Source: JBHHYU01 sp046757725 (GTDB lineage: Bacteria > Desulfobacterota > Binatia > UBA9968). Taken from it: a stretch of DNA of 17,207 nucleotides. The stretch lies in NCBI GenBank assembly GCA_046757725.1, contig JBHHYU010000067.1, forward strand, positions 1 through 17,207, read 5' to 3'. Position numbers and translations under genes: made by a program. How positions within the stretch are numbered: the stretch's first letter is position 1; each line of letters begins with the position of its first letter. The notes beneath the pieces are model-generated. The model made no database searches. It had not been told where the DNA came from and was given only the letters and a program-made list of their open reading frames with translations. Shown here piece after piece: positions 1-7,456 of this stretch.

Positions 1-184
1 CATAAATGGCGCAACGAATGCTCCTTGGGTTAGATTATACACGGCGCAATACGAGCCCTTGGCGAGGTATTGCCAATATGGTAACCTGACCAACCAAGGG
101 CCAGGGAATTTCTTTTGACGCAGGGGAGCCGTTTGCTGAGGAGCGAACTTAGTGGCCGGATAAATATCTTGGACTGTCTCCTGT

Positions 185-274
185 GCCCGGATGGTGGAAT
201 TTGGTAGACACACGGGACTTAAAATCCCGCGGACCGAAAGGTCCTTGCCGGTTCAATTCCGGCTCCGGGCACCA
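185..274 (+). tRNA. tRNA-Leu, anticodon UAA, with encoded CCA
   Basis: This is a class II tRNA. The 7-bp acceptor stem pairs 185-191 (GCCCGGA) with 264-270 (TCCGGGC), followed by discriminator A271 and an encoded CCA at 272-274. The anticodon stem pairs 213-217 with 225-229 around a 7-nt loop, and 220-222 reads TAA, so the tRNA decodes UUA leucine codons. A long variable arm (GGACC-GAAA-GGTCC) and the T-arm with TTCAATT complete the fold. The long variable arm together with this anticodon makes leucine the clear assignment. I see no convincing promoter in the 184 bases before it and no U-tailed hairpin after it. Confidence 0.97.
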
Positions 275-488
275 GTTCCTTTAACACTTGCCAATCCGGT
301 AAGTTTGGTTCCATTGTTACACAAGCCGGGTGGACGTTCCTAAAAAATATCCACATGCCTTCGTTAATCTATTCCTCAGATCTCTGATGCTCGCAGTTCT
401 TCCTGACCAACCCGAACGGCGAAGTTTTGGCAGGCTATTTTATCCTGAGTCACTTTAATTCCGGGCGCTGATATGTCATTAGAAAAGT

Positions 489-1529
489 GTGGTCGAGGAA
501 ATAAAACGGGAAGAGGTGGCTCTAGCTTCGCTTAAACATGAGATCCTTGAGCGGCTTGGGAGCAGCCATGGTTATTCCAATGAAGACCTCATCACGGAAA
601 TGGCTCATACTATTCTTAAGCTGGTGGGGGATGAAGCCAATCGCGGGGATTTAAAAATTCTCAATCGGGCACTTAAGGAGCTCCGTTACGCATTTAAGAT
701 CTTCGCCCGCTACCGTTCGGTTCGTAAGGTAAGCATCTTCGGGTCCACAAGGGTCCCGGAAGGAGACCCCCATTATCAGATGGCGGTAGGACTCGGACGT
801 CGACTTGCCGACGAAGGGTTTATGGTCATTACAGGTGCAGGTGAGGGTATTATGCAAGCGGGCCATGAAGGAGCAGGCAGAGAGCAGAGTTTTGGGGTTA
901 ATATCCGACTACCCTTCGCACAGAAAGCGAATCGATTTATCCGTGACGACCGGAAGCTTATTACCTTCCATTTTTTCTTCACCCGCAAGTTACTCTTTGT
1001 CAAGGAAGCGGACGCCGTCGTCTTTTTTCCGGGAGGGTTCGGCACTCATGACGAGATTCTCGAGGCCCTCACTTTGGCACAGACAGGGAAGAGCCAGATC
1101 GTTCCGATCATCCTGGTCGATCTGCCGAACGGGGGCTATTGGAAGGAATGGGAAAGCTTTGTCCGGCGGGAGCTGCTGCATCATGAATATATATCGGAGC
1201 AGGATTTAAGTTTTTTTACGATCGTTGAAAATATTGACCTGGTGATTCAAGAAATCAAACGCTTCTACCGTAACTACCACTCTTATCGCTTCGTCAAACA
1301 GGATCTTGTCCTGCGTATGGTTCATCCCCCCACGAAGGCATTGATAGATAAGCTGAATAAGGATTTCCGGGATATATTGACAGGGGAGGAAGTCAGAATC
1401 ACGGAACCTCTGCCGGACGAATCAGATGATCCTGACACTCTTGATCTCCACCGCCTTTTGATCCCTTTTAACAGAAAGGACTTGGGTCGCTTGAGACAGT
1501 TGATTGATGCAGTCAACGGTCAATCTTGA
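489..1529 (+). CDS. LOG-family (TIGR00730-type) Rossmann-fold nucleotide-binding protein
   Basis: This 346-residue protein belongs to the LOG / 'lysine decarboxylase-like' superfamily. Known members hydrolyse nucleoside monophosphates or cytokinin ribotides (phosphoribohydrolases) and are not lysine decarboxylases. The diagnostic pieces are FGSTR (residues 84-88), a glycine-rich segment GAGEGIM (116-122) and the signature PGGFGTHDE (181-189), whose Glu is the conserved catalytic residue. It has a helical N-terminal extension of about 75 residues and a C-terminal extension ending FNRKDLGRLRQLID (327-340), so it is clearly longer than minimal LOG proteins of about 190 residues. The GTG start at 489 has no good Shine-Dalgarno sequence, and an in-frame GTG lies at 516, so the exact N-terminus is uncertain. 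It is the first gene of a same-strand run with a dehydrogenase and a ThDP enzyme. The substrate is unknown. Confidence 0.88.
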   Translation: MVEEIKREEVALASLKHEILERLGSSHGYSNEDLITEMAHTILKLVGDEANRGDLKILNRALKELRYAFKIFARYRSVRKVSIFGSTRVPEGDPHYQMAVGLGRRLADEGFMVITGAGEGIMQAGHEGAGREQSFGVNIRLPFAQKANRFIRDDRKLITFHFFFTRKLLFVKEADAVVFFPGGFGTHDEILEALTLAQTGKSQIVPIILVDLPNGGYWKEWESFVRRELLHHEYISEQDLSFFTIVENIDLVIQEIKRFYRNYHSYRFVKQDLVLRMVHPPTKALIDKLNKDFRDILTGEEVRITEPLPDESDDPDTLDLHRLLIPFNRKDLGRLRQLIDAVNGQS

Positions 1530-1544
1530 GAGACCTCAGTCGCC

Positions 1545-1550
1545 GGAGGA
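1545..1550 (+). promoter_or_regulatory. Shine-Dalgarno GGAGGA deciding the GTG start of the dehydrogenase
   Basis: GGAGGA lies 4 nt (5 nt from the GGAGG core) before the in-frame GTG at 1555. The alternative starts, TTG 1504 and ATG 1507, have no comparable ribosome-binding site and would overlap the preceding gene by more than 20 nt. Starting at 1555 also puts the first beta strand of the Rossmann fold six residues from the N-terminus, as is normal for this family. Confidence 0.6.
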
Positions 1551-1554
1551 TGAA

Positions 1555-2466
1555 GTGGCTATTCAACATGTAGGTATTCTCAGCATAGGTGAAATGGGCT
1601 ACCACTGGGCCCGCCTTCTAGGAAGTCACGGAGTGGACGTGCTGACCTATGCGAAGGGAAGAAGCGAGGTGACCCGGAAGCGTGCAGAAAACGCCGGTGT
1701 ACGGCTCGTTCCCTCCTGGCTGCGCCTCGTAGAGGAATCGGACCTTATCGTTTCCCTTCTCAATCCGTCTTCGGCAGAGCGAGTGGCTTCCAAAGTAGCC
1801 AGGACTCTGGTGAGGGTGGAGAAAAAAAACCTCCTGTACCTCGATGCCAACGCGATTTCTCCCATGACCGCTAAAGCCATCGATCAAGCGTTGTCCCCGA
1901 CTCATACGAGTTTTATTGATGGTTGTATCATTGGTTCTGCGATAAAGCTTGCTCAAGGCGCCGTCCTCTATATTTCCGGGCCTCAAGCGGAGCAAATGAC
2001 GGCACTGGAACAATTTGGTTTCTCCATTAAAGTCCTTGGTCCACAGATAGGTCAGGCCTCCGCCTTTAAAATCGTCTACGCAGGTTTGACCAAAGGGCTC
2101 CAGGGACTGTTGGTAGAGCTCCTGGTTGGGGCAAGAAAATTTGGTTTATTGGATGAAATATTACAGCGTTATGATGAGAGCTTTCCGGGGTTGGTGGATA
2201 AGGTGGGGCGAAGTATTGCTTCCTTGCCGGTTCACGCAGGTAGAAGGGCGGAAGAGATGAGCGAGCTTAGCCGGATGTTCCGTCACCATGGGTTAACAGC
2301 GGTTATGGCGCCTGCTGTTCGGAAAATTTTGCAGAGCATAGCCGCTCTGAATGTAGGGCGGGCCTCGGAGATCGGAGTCAGAGAGGGGACACTACGGGGA
2401 ACAGTAGAACTCCTTTTTGAGAGGGGCCTTTTAAATGAAAAAAAGAGACTTTTAAGGCGTAGGTAG
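1555..2466 (+). CDS. NAD(P)-dependent oxidoreductase, beta-hydroxyacid dehydrogenase-like with DUF1932-type C-terminus
   Basis: This protein of about 303 residues starts with a Rossmann dinucleotide-binding motif GILSIGEMG (residues 7-15), the variant glycine pattern of the 6-phosphogluconate / 3-hydroxyisobutyrate dehydrogenase-like family. An acidic-to-hydrophobic stretch (ESDLIVSLLNPSSA) and DANAISP follow, where relatives bind cofactor and substrate. The all-helical C-terminal half contains FKIVYAGLTKG, with a lysine (about residue 172) at the position of the catalytic lysine in this superfamily. The C-terminal half resembles DUF1932 proteins, whose substrates are mostly unknown. I chose the GTG at 1555 because of its ribosome-binding site; ATG 1507 would add 16 residues. 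It lies 25 nt after the LOG gene and 44 nt before the ThDP enzyme, so co-transcription is likely. The substrate cannot be read from sequence. Confidence 0.82.
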   Translation: MAIQHVGILSIGEMGYHWARLLGSHGVDVLTYAKGRSEVTRKRAENAGVRLVPSWLRLVEESDLIVSLLNPSSAERVASKVARTLVRVEKKNLLYLDANAISPMTAKAIDQALSPTHTSFIDGCIIGSAIKLAQGAVLYISGPQAEQMTALEQFGFSIKVLGPQIGQASAFKIVYAGLTKGLQGLLVELLVGARKFGLLDEILQRYDESFPGLVDKVGRSIASLPVHAGRRAEEMSELSRMFRHHGLTAVMAPAVRKILQSIAALNVGRASEIGVREGTLRGTVELLFERGLLNEKKRLLRRR

Positions 2467-2510
2467 GAACACGGTTAGAAAAAACTCACCAAAGAAAAGA
2501 GGGAGCTATA

Positions 2511-4292
2511 ATGGCAAAAGCAGTGTCAAGAGTAGAAAAGAAACAGGCAGAGTTCGGCTCCGACGTGATCGTAGATCTAATGAAGGCCTTCGATATCGAG
2601 TATGCAGCCTTCAATCCCGGGGCGACCTTTCGCGGTATACATGACTCTATTGTCAACTATGGGGGCAACTACCGGCCTGAGGTTATCTTCTGCTGTCATG
2701 AGGAGATCTCCGTGGCGCTCGCACATGGTTACGCAAAGGCCAAGGGAAGACCCATGATTGCTATCGCCCATAACATTGTCGGACTGCAGCACGCCAGCAT
2801 GGCGATCTTTAACGCCTGGTGCGACCGGGTGCCGGTCATTGTGCTGGGTGGTACGGGGCCGATGGACAACACGCGCCGACGCCCGCGGATCGATTGGATC
2901 CACACGGCGCTGGTCCAGGGAACACAGATACGGGATTATGTGAAGTGGGACGATCAGCCGTTCAGTCTCTCATGCGTCCCGGAATCATTTATACGAGGAT
3001 ACCGGATCGCGACGACGGAGCCGATGGCCCCGGTTTATATCAATTACGATGCGGACCTGCAGGAGGATAGGGTCAAGGAGTCAGCGGAGATCCCGGACGT
3101 AGGGCGCTTTGCTCCGCCGGCGCCGGTGCAGGCAAACCCGGAGGCCTTGCGCCGGGCGGCTGAGATCCTGGTGGAGGCGAAATCACCTTTAATTATTGCT
3201 GATTGCATGGGGCGCCATCCTAAAGCAGTAAGCTCCCTTATGGAATTGGCGGAACTATTGGCGATCCCCGTTATGGACAAGGGTAACCGGTTCAATTTTC
3301 CGAACACGCATCCACTGGACGTGACGGGTGGCACACGTGAGGTTCTCCAAAAGGCGGATGTGATCCTGGCCCTCGATGTGCTGGACCTTTATGGATCACT
3401 GACCACAGTCAATAGAACCACCCGCGTTTGTGAGTATATCACTGACTCCTCGCTTAAAATCATTCATATCTCGATGAACGACATGCTGGTCCGTAGCTGG
3501 GCGGAGGACTATCAAGTTCTGCAGGCCGTGGATGTTCCGATCTGCGCCGACACCTCAGTAGCTGTGCCGGAGCTTACTCGGCACTGCCGGCAGATCATAG
3601 AAAAGGATAGAAAAAAGAAAGAAGGCATCGAGAAGCGATTCAATGCGGTTAAAGAGAGACACGACAGCCTGCGGACTAAGTGGTTGACAGAGGCCCATGA
3701 CCAGGCTGACCGGAAGGAGATTTCCACGGCGTTTCTCGCCCAAGAGCTTGGTGAGGCGATCAAGAAAGAAAACTGGGTCTTGGTCAATGGCACCTCCAAT
3801 GGTTGGGCACGCAGGCTCTGGGACTGGACCCAACCGAACCAGTATCTGGGTGGGAGTGGTGGTGCCGGGTTAGGGTATGGAATGGGCGCAGCCATCGGCG
3901 CAGCCCTCGCTTTTCTTGGAAGCGGGAAACTCTGTGTAAACATTCAAGCAGACGGGGACCTACTGATGACAGCAAGCTCTCTGTGGACTGCGGCCCATCA
4001 CAAAATTCCCCTTCTGACCGTCATGCATAATAACCAGTCCTTTTATAACTCTGAGGAGCATGGGATTCAGATCGCCAAGTTCCGAAAAAGGCCAATAGAG
4101 AACGCCGGTATTGGCACCCATGTGGATGACCCAGTGGTCAACTTTGCCAAGATGGCCGAGTCCTTTGGCGTTCACGCTGAGGGTCCGATTCAGACAACGT
4201 CAGAGCTGCGCCCGGCCATTCAGAGGGCACTCAAATACGTGAACGAAAAAAAGCTCCCTGCTTTGGTGGATGTCGTAGCGGCACCCCGGTAA
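2511..4292 (+). CDS. Thiamine diphosphate-dependent enzyme, acetolactate synthase / benzoylformate decarboxylase superfamily
   Basis: This 593-residue protein has the three-domain layout of ThDP enzymes. The N-terminal Pyr domain carries HEE (63-65), in which Glu64 aligns with the glutamate that activates the cofactor, followed by AHGYAKAKGRP. The central domain spans roughly 210-350. The C-terminal PP domain has ADGD (480-483) and HNN (506-508), the Mg/ThDP signature, with Ala replacing the usual first Gly of GDG. A charged linker (about 360-400) separates the central and PP domains. A good Shine-Dalgarno (GGGAG at 2501-2505) precedes the ATG. It is not a clear ortholog of IlvB, and no small regulatory subunit lies beside it, so a biosynthetic acetolactate synthase is unlikely. 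The preceding NAD(P) dehydrogenase suggests a pair acting on a 2-oxo or hydroxy acid, but this is inference and the reaction is unknown. Confidence 0.85.
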   Translation: MAKAVSRVEKKQAEFGSDVIVDLMKAFDIEYAAFNPGATFRGIHDSIVNYGGNYRPEVIFCCHEEISVALAHGYAKAKGRPMIAIAHNIVGLQHASMAIFNAWCDRVPVIVLGGTGPMDNTRRRPRIDWIHTALVQGTQIRDYVKWDDQPFSLSCVPESFIRGYRIATTEPMAPVYINYDADLQEDRVKESAEIPDVGRFAPPAPVQANPEALRRAAEILVEAKSPLIIADCMGRHPKAVSSLMELAELLAIPVMDKGNRFNFPNTHPLDVTGGTREVLQKADVILALDVLDLYGSLTTVNRTTRVCEYITDSSLKIIHISMNDMLVRSWAEDYQVLQAVDVPICADTSVAVPELTRHCRQIIEKDRKKKEGIEKRFNAVKERHDSLRTKWLTEAHDQADRKEISTAFLAQELGEAIKKENWVLVNGTSNGWARRLWDWTQPNQYLGGSGGAGLGYGMGAAIGAALAFLGSGKLCVNIQADGDLLMTASSLWTAAHHKIPLLTVMHNNQSFYNSEEHGIQIAKFRKRPIENAGIGTHVDDPVVNFAKMAESFGVHAEGPIQTTSELRPAIQRALKYVNEKKLPALVDVVAAPR

Positions 4293-4389
4293 GAAAGAGA
4301 ACTCCACCTTACTTAAGGACAGGGCTTGCTAATGCGGTAGCCGATACAAATTCGGAGAGCGGATATTAAACGAGGCGGGCTCAGCGAAG

Positions 4390-6654
4390 CTATTCCATTC
4401 GTGAGGCAGATCTGAAGGTAACGGCAAAGGATCTAGTCAGGAGAAAATCTTTAATGAGCGCACTAACCAATCTCCCCGGGTTAATGTTCCACAACCGCAT
4501 GCGCCGGAGATGATCGAGGGTATGGGTCCAAAATCGCTGCAACGGTTCACGGGAATAAAAGACCCGGTAGTTCAATGGGTCGAATTTGACACTGAAAAAG
4601 TGAAAATTTGAGGGGAGACGGTTTCTCAGGTGCGAATAGGCCTCTTGCCATTCTCGGATCTTGCTCTCGACGCGAATACCCTTATGGATCTGGGATAACT
4701 CATCAAGCCAAAGGCGGGTTGCTTCTCCTTCTCGGGTCAGATGAAGCCTGAGTTCCTGCATTCTCGTTTGAAGACTCGCCCACTGCCTTAAAAACTTATT
4801 CAGATCTTTTCGGGTGAACAGTATCCTTGACGACAGCTCTTCAAAAGGATCCAACAAGGCCTTGGCCTTAGCAGGGAGGGTCTCCTTAGCTCTGCCATAA
4901 GCCTTTTGCCACTCGGAGACCTTCAGTGCTTTCCAGATATCCCCCTGAATCCTCTGAATCTCCTGCAGCCATCTCTCTTCCTTTTCGCTCTTCTTACGTG
5001 TCTGGAGCCAAACCTCTTCCATCTCCTTGAAGAATTTTGCCCACAGGATGAAGAGCCGGACTGTATCTTTCGTGCGTTTCCAGAAATGGACCGTCCGGCG
5101 CTCGATAACACAACCGGGCCTGCGGGATCGCCGATCCTTTAAACGGAAAAATCCGGCAACCATTGGATGTTCTCTCTCAATAAGGGCAGCGTTTTTATAC
5201 CAGAAGTAAACTGACATGAGATTCCAATAGACCTTCGGATTGTGATTCCACCGAGATAGGATTCGGATCATATTTTCTTTGCTGTAAAAAGATTTCCACG
5301 CTTCATCGTAAGCCTGGGTCCATTCTTCTGCCGTCATGTGGGGGTGCTTGATCGTAGCATGGAAAGAGTCGCGTTTATTGAAGTCGGGGTCCATCCAATC
5401 ACCGCGCTTTTTCATCTCCCGGTGATCATGGGATCCGGGGAGCGGAGTCAGCATAAAAAACGATGCCTGGTCCGGCTGGATGACATCCATCAGATAGCGG
5501 ATGTCCTTCGGAGATTGTTCCTTGGTGTCCCACGGCAGGCCGATGATGTATCCTGTGTGAACAACAATACCGGCGTCATGCCATTCCTTGATGATGTTTT
5601 GGTAGTCTTCAACCTTATTTTGGGCCTTTCCTTCTGCCTTGAGGTTCTCCGGGTTAACGCTCTCCATCCCGATGAATACCTGGGTGCAACCCGCCTTCGC
5701 GGCGAGGCGCACAAAATCTTTTGGCTTGCGGGCGAGGTCCACCTGCATCATAAAAGAGACTCTAATGCCTTTTTCCCGTAGTCCGATGATGGCCTCGAAG
5801 GTCTCGCGCCACAGCTTTTTTCGCGCAAAGTTGTCATCTGTGAAAAAATAGAAAGAGATGCCGTGGTCGAGATAATTCCTCCGAAAAAGTCGGGCCAATC
5901 CTTCCGGGCTTCGCTCCCGCATCTTGCGGCCCTGGACATTGATAATCGTACAAAAGGAGCAGGCAAAAGGACAGCCGCGAGAGGTGTCAGCGGTTCCGAA
6001 GGCAGGTTGAGCAAAATGTTTCATTGTTTTCAGGCTGGTTCGCGGCAACGGGGCATCTTGAATGTCGACGAGATTCTGGAGGTCCTGGGCATAGCTGTAA
6101 AGAGGTTGAAGTTGTCCGTTAATCCAGTCGGAGAGTATCCCCTCCCATTTTCCCTCTACTTCCCCTGATGCGATGGAGATCGATTCTCGGAGAACCTCTT
6201 GGATGTCTGGTTCCTGTTCGCCCAGCATAGAAATGGTCCCGCTTACGTGAAATCCACCCATGATAACGTCGAGGCCATGAGCCCGGAATTGTTTTCCCAA
6301 ATCCAGAGCTCTGGGAAATTGATTCGTCTGAACACCCACGAGGCAAACCAGCAGCTTCGTATGAGGACGACGACCCCAGCGAACAATCTTTTGGATGGGA
6401 ACCTTTTCACTGGTCTCGTCGAACGTAACCACTTCTATCTTGAGATCCCCGAATACTCCGCGTTGTATCACATCCTCCGTCAATCCATGCAACACGTTGA
6501 GAGTATTGCTCGGAAGAACGCCCTTCCAGAAGCGGATGACATATCCATCGTCATCGTACTTGGAAGGTTTAATCAAGACGATCCGCAATCTCTTGAAATG
6601 CTGATTTAACAGTGGCGCGGCCGTCGCCTCATGACTTGTAAGTTCGTTTAACAT
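4390..6654 (-). CDS. Radical SAM protein with B12-binding-like N-terminus and duplicated C-terminal extension
   Basis: This 754-residue minus-strand protein runs convergent to the ThDP gene and divergent from ftsE. Residues 20-190 resemble the cobalamin-binding-like domain of COG1032 radical SAM proteins (GGFH at 133-136, then GEVEGKWEGIL), but no clear DxHxxG cobalt ligand is visible. The radical SAM core contains CPFACSFC: Cys228, Cys232 and Cys235 form the CxxxCxxC that binds the 4Fe-4S cluster. A family-like segment, AEEWTQAYDEAWKSFYS, follows at 442-458, with EREHPMVAGFFRLKDRRSRRPG at about 493-514. Residues 561-754 form a helical, Trp-rich extension with an internal duplication. An imperfect AAGG lies about 2 nt before the ATG. 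Relatives include methylases and other radical-chemistry enzymes of lipid and cofactor metabolism. The substrate is unknown and no pathway partner is adjacent. Confidence 0.85.
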   Translation of the reverse strand: MLNELTSHEATAAPLLNQHFKRLRIVLIKPSKYDDDGYVIRFWKGVLPSNTLNVLHGLTEDVIQRGVFGDLKIEVVTFDETSEKVPIQKIVRWGRRPHTKLLVCLVGVQTNQFPRALDLGKQFRAHGLDVIMGGFHVSGTISMLGEQEPDIQEVLRESISIASGEVEGKWEGILSDWINGQLQPLYSYAQDLQNLVDIQDAPLPRTSLKTMKHFAQPAFGTADTSRGCPFACSFCTIINVQGRKMRERSPEGLARLFRRNYLDHGISFYFFTDDNFARKKLWRETFEAIIGLREKGIRVSFMMQVDLARKPKDFVRLAAKAGCTQVFIGMESVNPENLKAEGKAQNKVEDYQNIIKEWHDAGIVVHTGYIIGLPWDTKEQSPKDIRYLMDVIQPDQASFFMLTPLPGSHDHREMKKRGDWMDPDFNKRDSFHATIKHPHMTAEEWTQAYDEAWKSFYSKENMIRILSRWNHNPKVYWNLMSVYFWYKNAALIEREHPMVAGFFRLKDRRSRRPGCVIERRTVHFWKRTKDTVRLFILWAKFFKEMEEVWLQTRKKSEKEERWLQEIQRIQGDIWKALKVSEWQKAYGRAKETLPAKAKALLDPFEELSSRILFTRKDLNKFLRQWASLQTRMQELRLHLTREGEATRLWLDELSQIHKGIRVESKIREWQEAYSHLRNRLPSNFHFFSVKFDPLNYRVFYSREPLQRFWTHTLDHLRRMRLWNINPGRLVSALIKDFLLTRSFAVTFRSASRME
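4483..4974 (-). repeat. Two-copy protein repeat, offset 87 residues, in the radical SAM C-terminal extension
   Basis: Residues 561-637 (4974 to 4744) and 648-724 (4713 to 4483) align without gaps over 562-632 at a fixed offset of 87 residues. By hand I count 21 identities in 71 positions, including W562/W649, EWQ (581-583 and 668-670), AY (585-586 and 672-673), LP (593-594 and 680-681), F604/F691, R610/R697, R615/R702, F621/F708 and RM (631-632 and 718-719). The pattern predicts two copies of a helical module. The similarity is at protein level, so the duplication is old. Confidence 0.75.
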
Positions 6655-6695
6655 ACCTTATAAATAAGTACAGATATTCTCTCTAAAATCAAGGC

Positions 6696-6725
6696 AGCTT
6701 AACAACTACTTCGCGTTGATGTCAA
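6696..6725 (-). promoter_or_regulatory. Candidate sigma-70 promoter for the radical SAM gene
   Basis: On the minus strand a perfect -35 hexamer TTGACA (6725 to 6720) is followed after 18 nt by TAAGCT (6701 to 6696), which matches the -10 consensus at positions 1, 2 and 6. The start codon lies about 40 nt further on. The -35 box is strong and the -10 box weak, so this is only a candidate. The same 115-bp region must also drive ftsE, for which a TATAAA at 6732-6737 is a possible -10 without a good -35. Confidence 0.35.
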
Positions 6726-6769
6726 GTTTTTTATAAAAGAGTTTGTCGAGGCCCCTGCTGGCAGTTTGG

Positions 6770-7456
6770 ATGGTTCATCTCTTTCGTGTTTCTAAGATCT
6801 TTCCGCCCAATTATCGCGCCCTTACGGATATCAATCTAGAGGTCGAGAAAGGGGAGTTTGTTTTTCTAACCGGGCCGAGTGGCGCTGGGAAGACCACCCT
6901 TTTGAAACTCCTTTTTCGTGAAGAGGAAGCAACCGGAGGTCAGATCGTTGTCAACGGTCGGAACATCACGCGTTTGAACGGTCCGGGGATCGCACGGCTA
7001 CGGCAAGAACTCGGCCTTGTATTTCAGGAGTTTAGGCTTCTTCCTACTATGACCGCACTGGAAAATGTTGCACTGGCAGCAGAGGTGGTTGGGACATCTA
7101 TGCGGGAAAGTCGGAGACGGGCATTTCATTTGCTGCGTGAACTTGGGCTCAAGGATAAATACGATGCGAGGCCACTTACGCTCTCCGGAGGAGAGCAACA
7201 ACGTGTAGCCATTGCGCGAGCACTCGTGAATGACCCGGTACTGGTCCTAGCCGATGAACCCACGGGGAACCTTGATGCCGGGGTGGCCGAGGAGACCATG
7301 CGGCTTTTTTTGAAAATTCAAGAAAAGGGGACAACCATCATGATCGCGACTCATGATTCCGGCCTGCTCAAAAGGTTTGGGCAGAGGGCGGTCTCTTTAC
7401 AGAGAGGGCATTTGACGGGCGGGTCCAAACCCCTGGAGGAAAAGGGTCGCCCATGA
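6770..7456 (+). CDS. ftsE: Cell division ATP-binding protein FtsE
   Basis: This 228-residue ABC ATPase powers the FtsEX complex at the division site. It does not transport a solute but signals through FtsX to periplasmic cell-wall hydrolase regulators. All nucleotide-binding motifs are present: Walker A GPSGAGKT (35-42), Q-loop Gln86, signature LSGGEQQ (138-144), Walker B VLVLADEP (157-164) and switch His195. I chose ATG 6770 because MVHLFRVSKIF matches the usual FtsE N-terminus; an in-frame TTG at 6743 would add nine residues without family support. The stop codon overlaps the ftsX start by 4 nt (ATGA), indicating translational coupling, and the envC-like gene that follows confirms the assignment over other small ABC ATPases such as LolD. 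Confidence 0.95.
   Translation: MVHLFRVSKIFPPNYRALTDINLEVEKGEFVFLTGPSGAGKTTLLKLLFREEEATGGQIVVNGRNITRLNGPGIARLRQELGLVFQEFRLLPTMTALENVALAAEVVGTSMRESRRRAFHLLRELGLKDKYDARPLTLSGGEQQRVAIARALVNDPVLVLADEPTGNLDAGVAEETMRLFLKIQEKGTTIMIATHDSGLLKRFGQRAVSLQRGHLTGGSKPLEEKGRP

Noticed and set aside
46..73. A 7-nt inverted repeat GCAATAC / GTATTGC with a 14-nt loop upstream of the tRNA.
   Set aside because: The stem is short, the loop long, there is no U-tract, and no link to a gene boundary can be shown.
2..118. A 38-codon open stretch entering from the left edge and stopping at TGA 116-118, possibly the 3' end of an upstream gene.
   Set aside because: Thirty-eight open codons are not significant by chance expectation, the translation resembles no family I know, and no start or upstream context is available.
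115..166. TTGACG (115-120) and TAAATA (161-166) as a promoter for tRNA-Leu.
   Set aside because: The two elements are about 40 nt apart, far from the 16-18 nt needed, and no alternative partner box is nearby.
489..1529. Annotation of the LOG-family gene as lysine decarboxylase.
   Set aside because: The PGGxGTxxE family carries this name historically; it lacks the PLP-binding fold of real lysine decarboxylases.
2511..4292. Calling the ThDP enzyme IlvB (acetolactate synthase large subunit).
   Set aside because: There is no adjacent ilvN or ilvC, the PP-domain motif is atypical, and the N-terminal segments differ from the IlvB pattern.
4293..4389. Search for a bidirectional terminator between the convergent ThDP and radical SAM genes.
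   Set aside because: Only 4-bp inverted pairs (for example CCGA/TCGG) are visible, with no T-rich tails.
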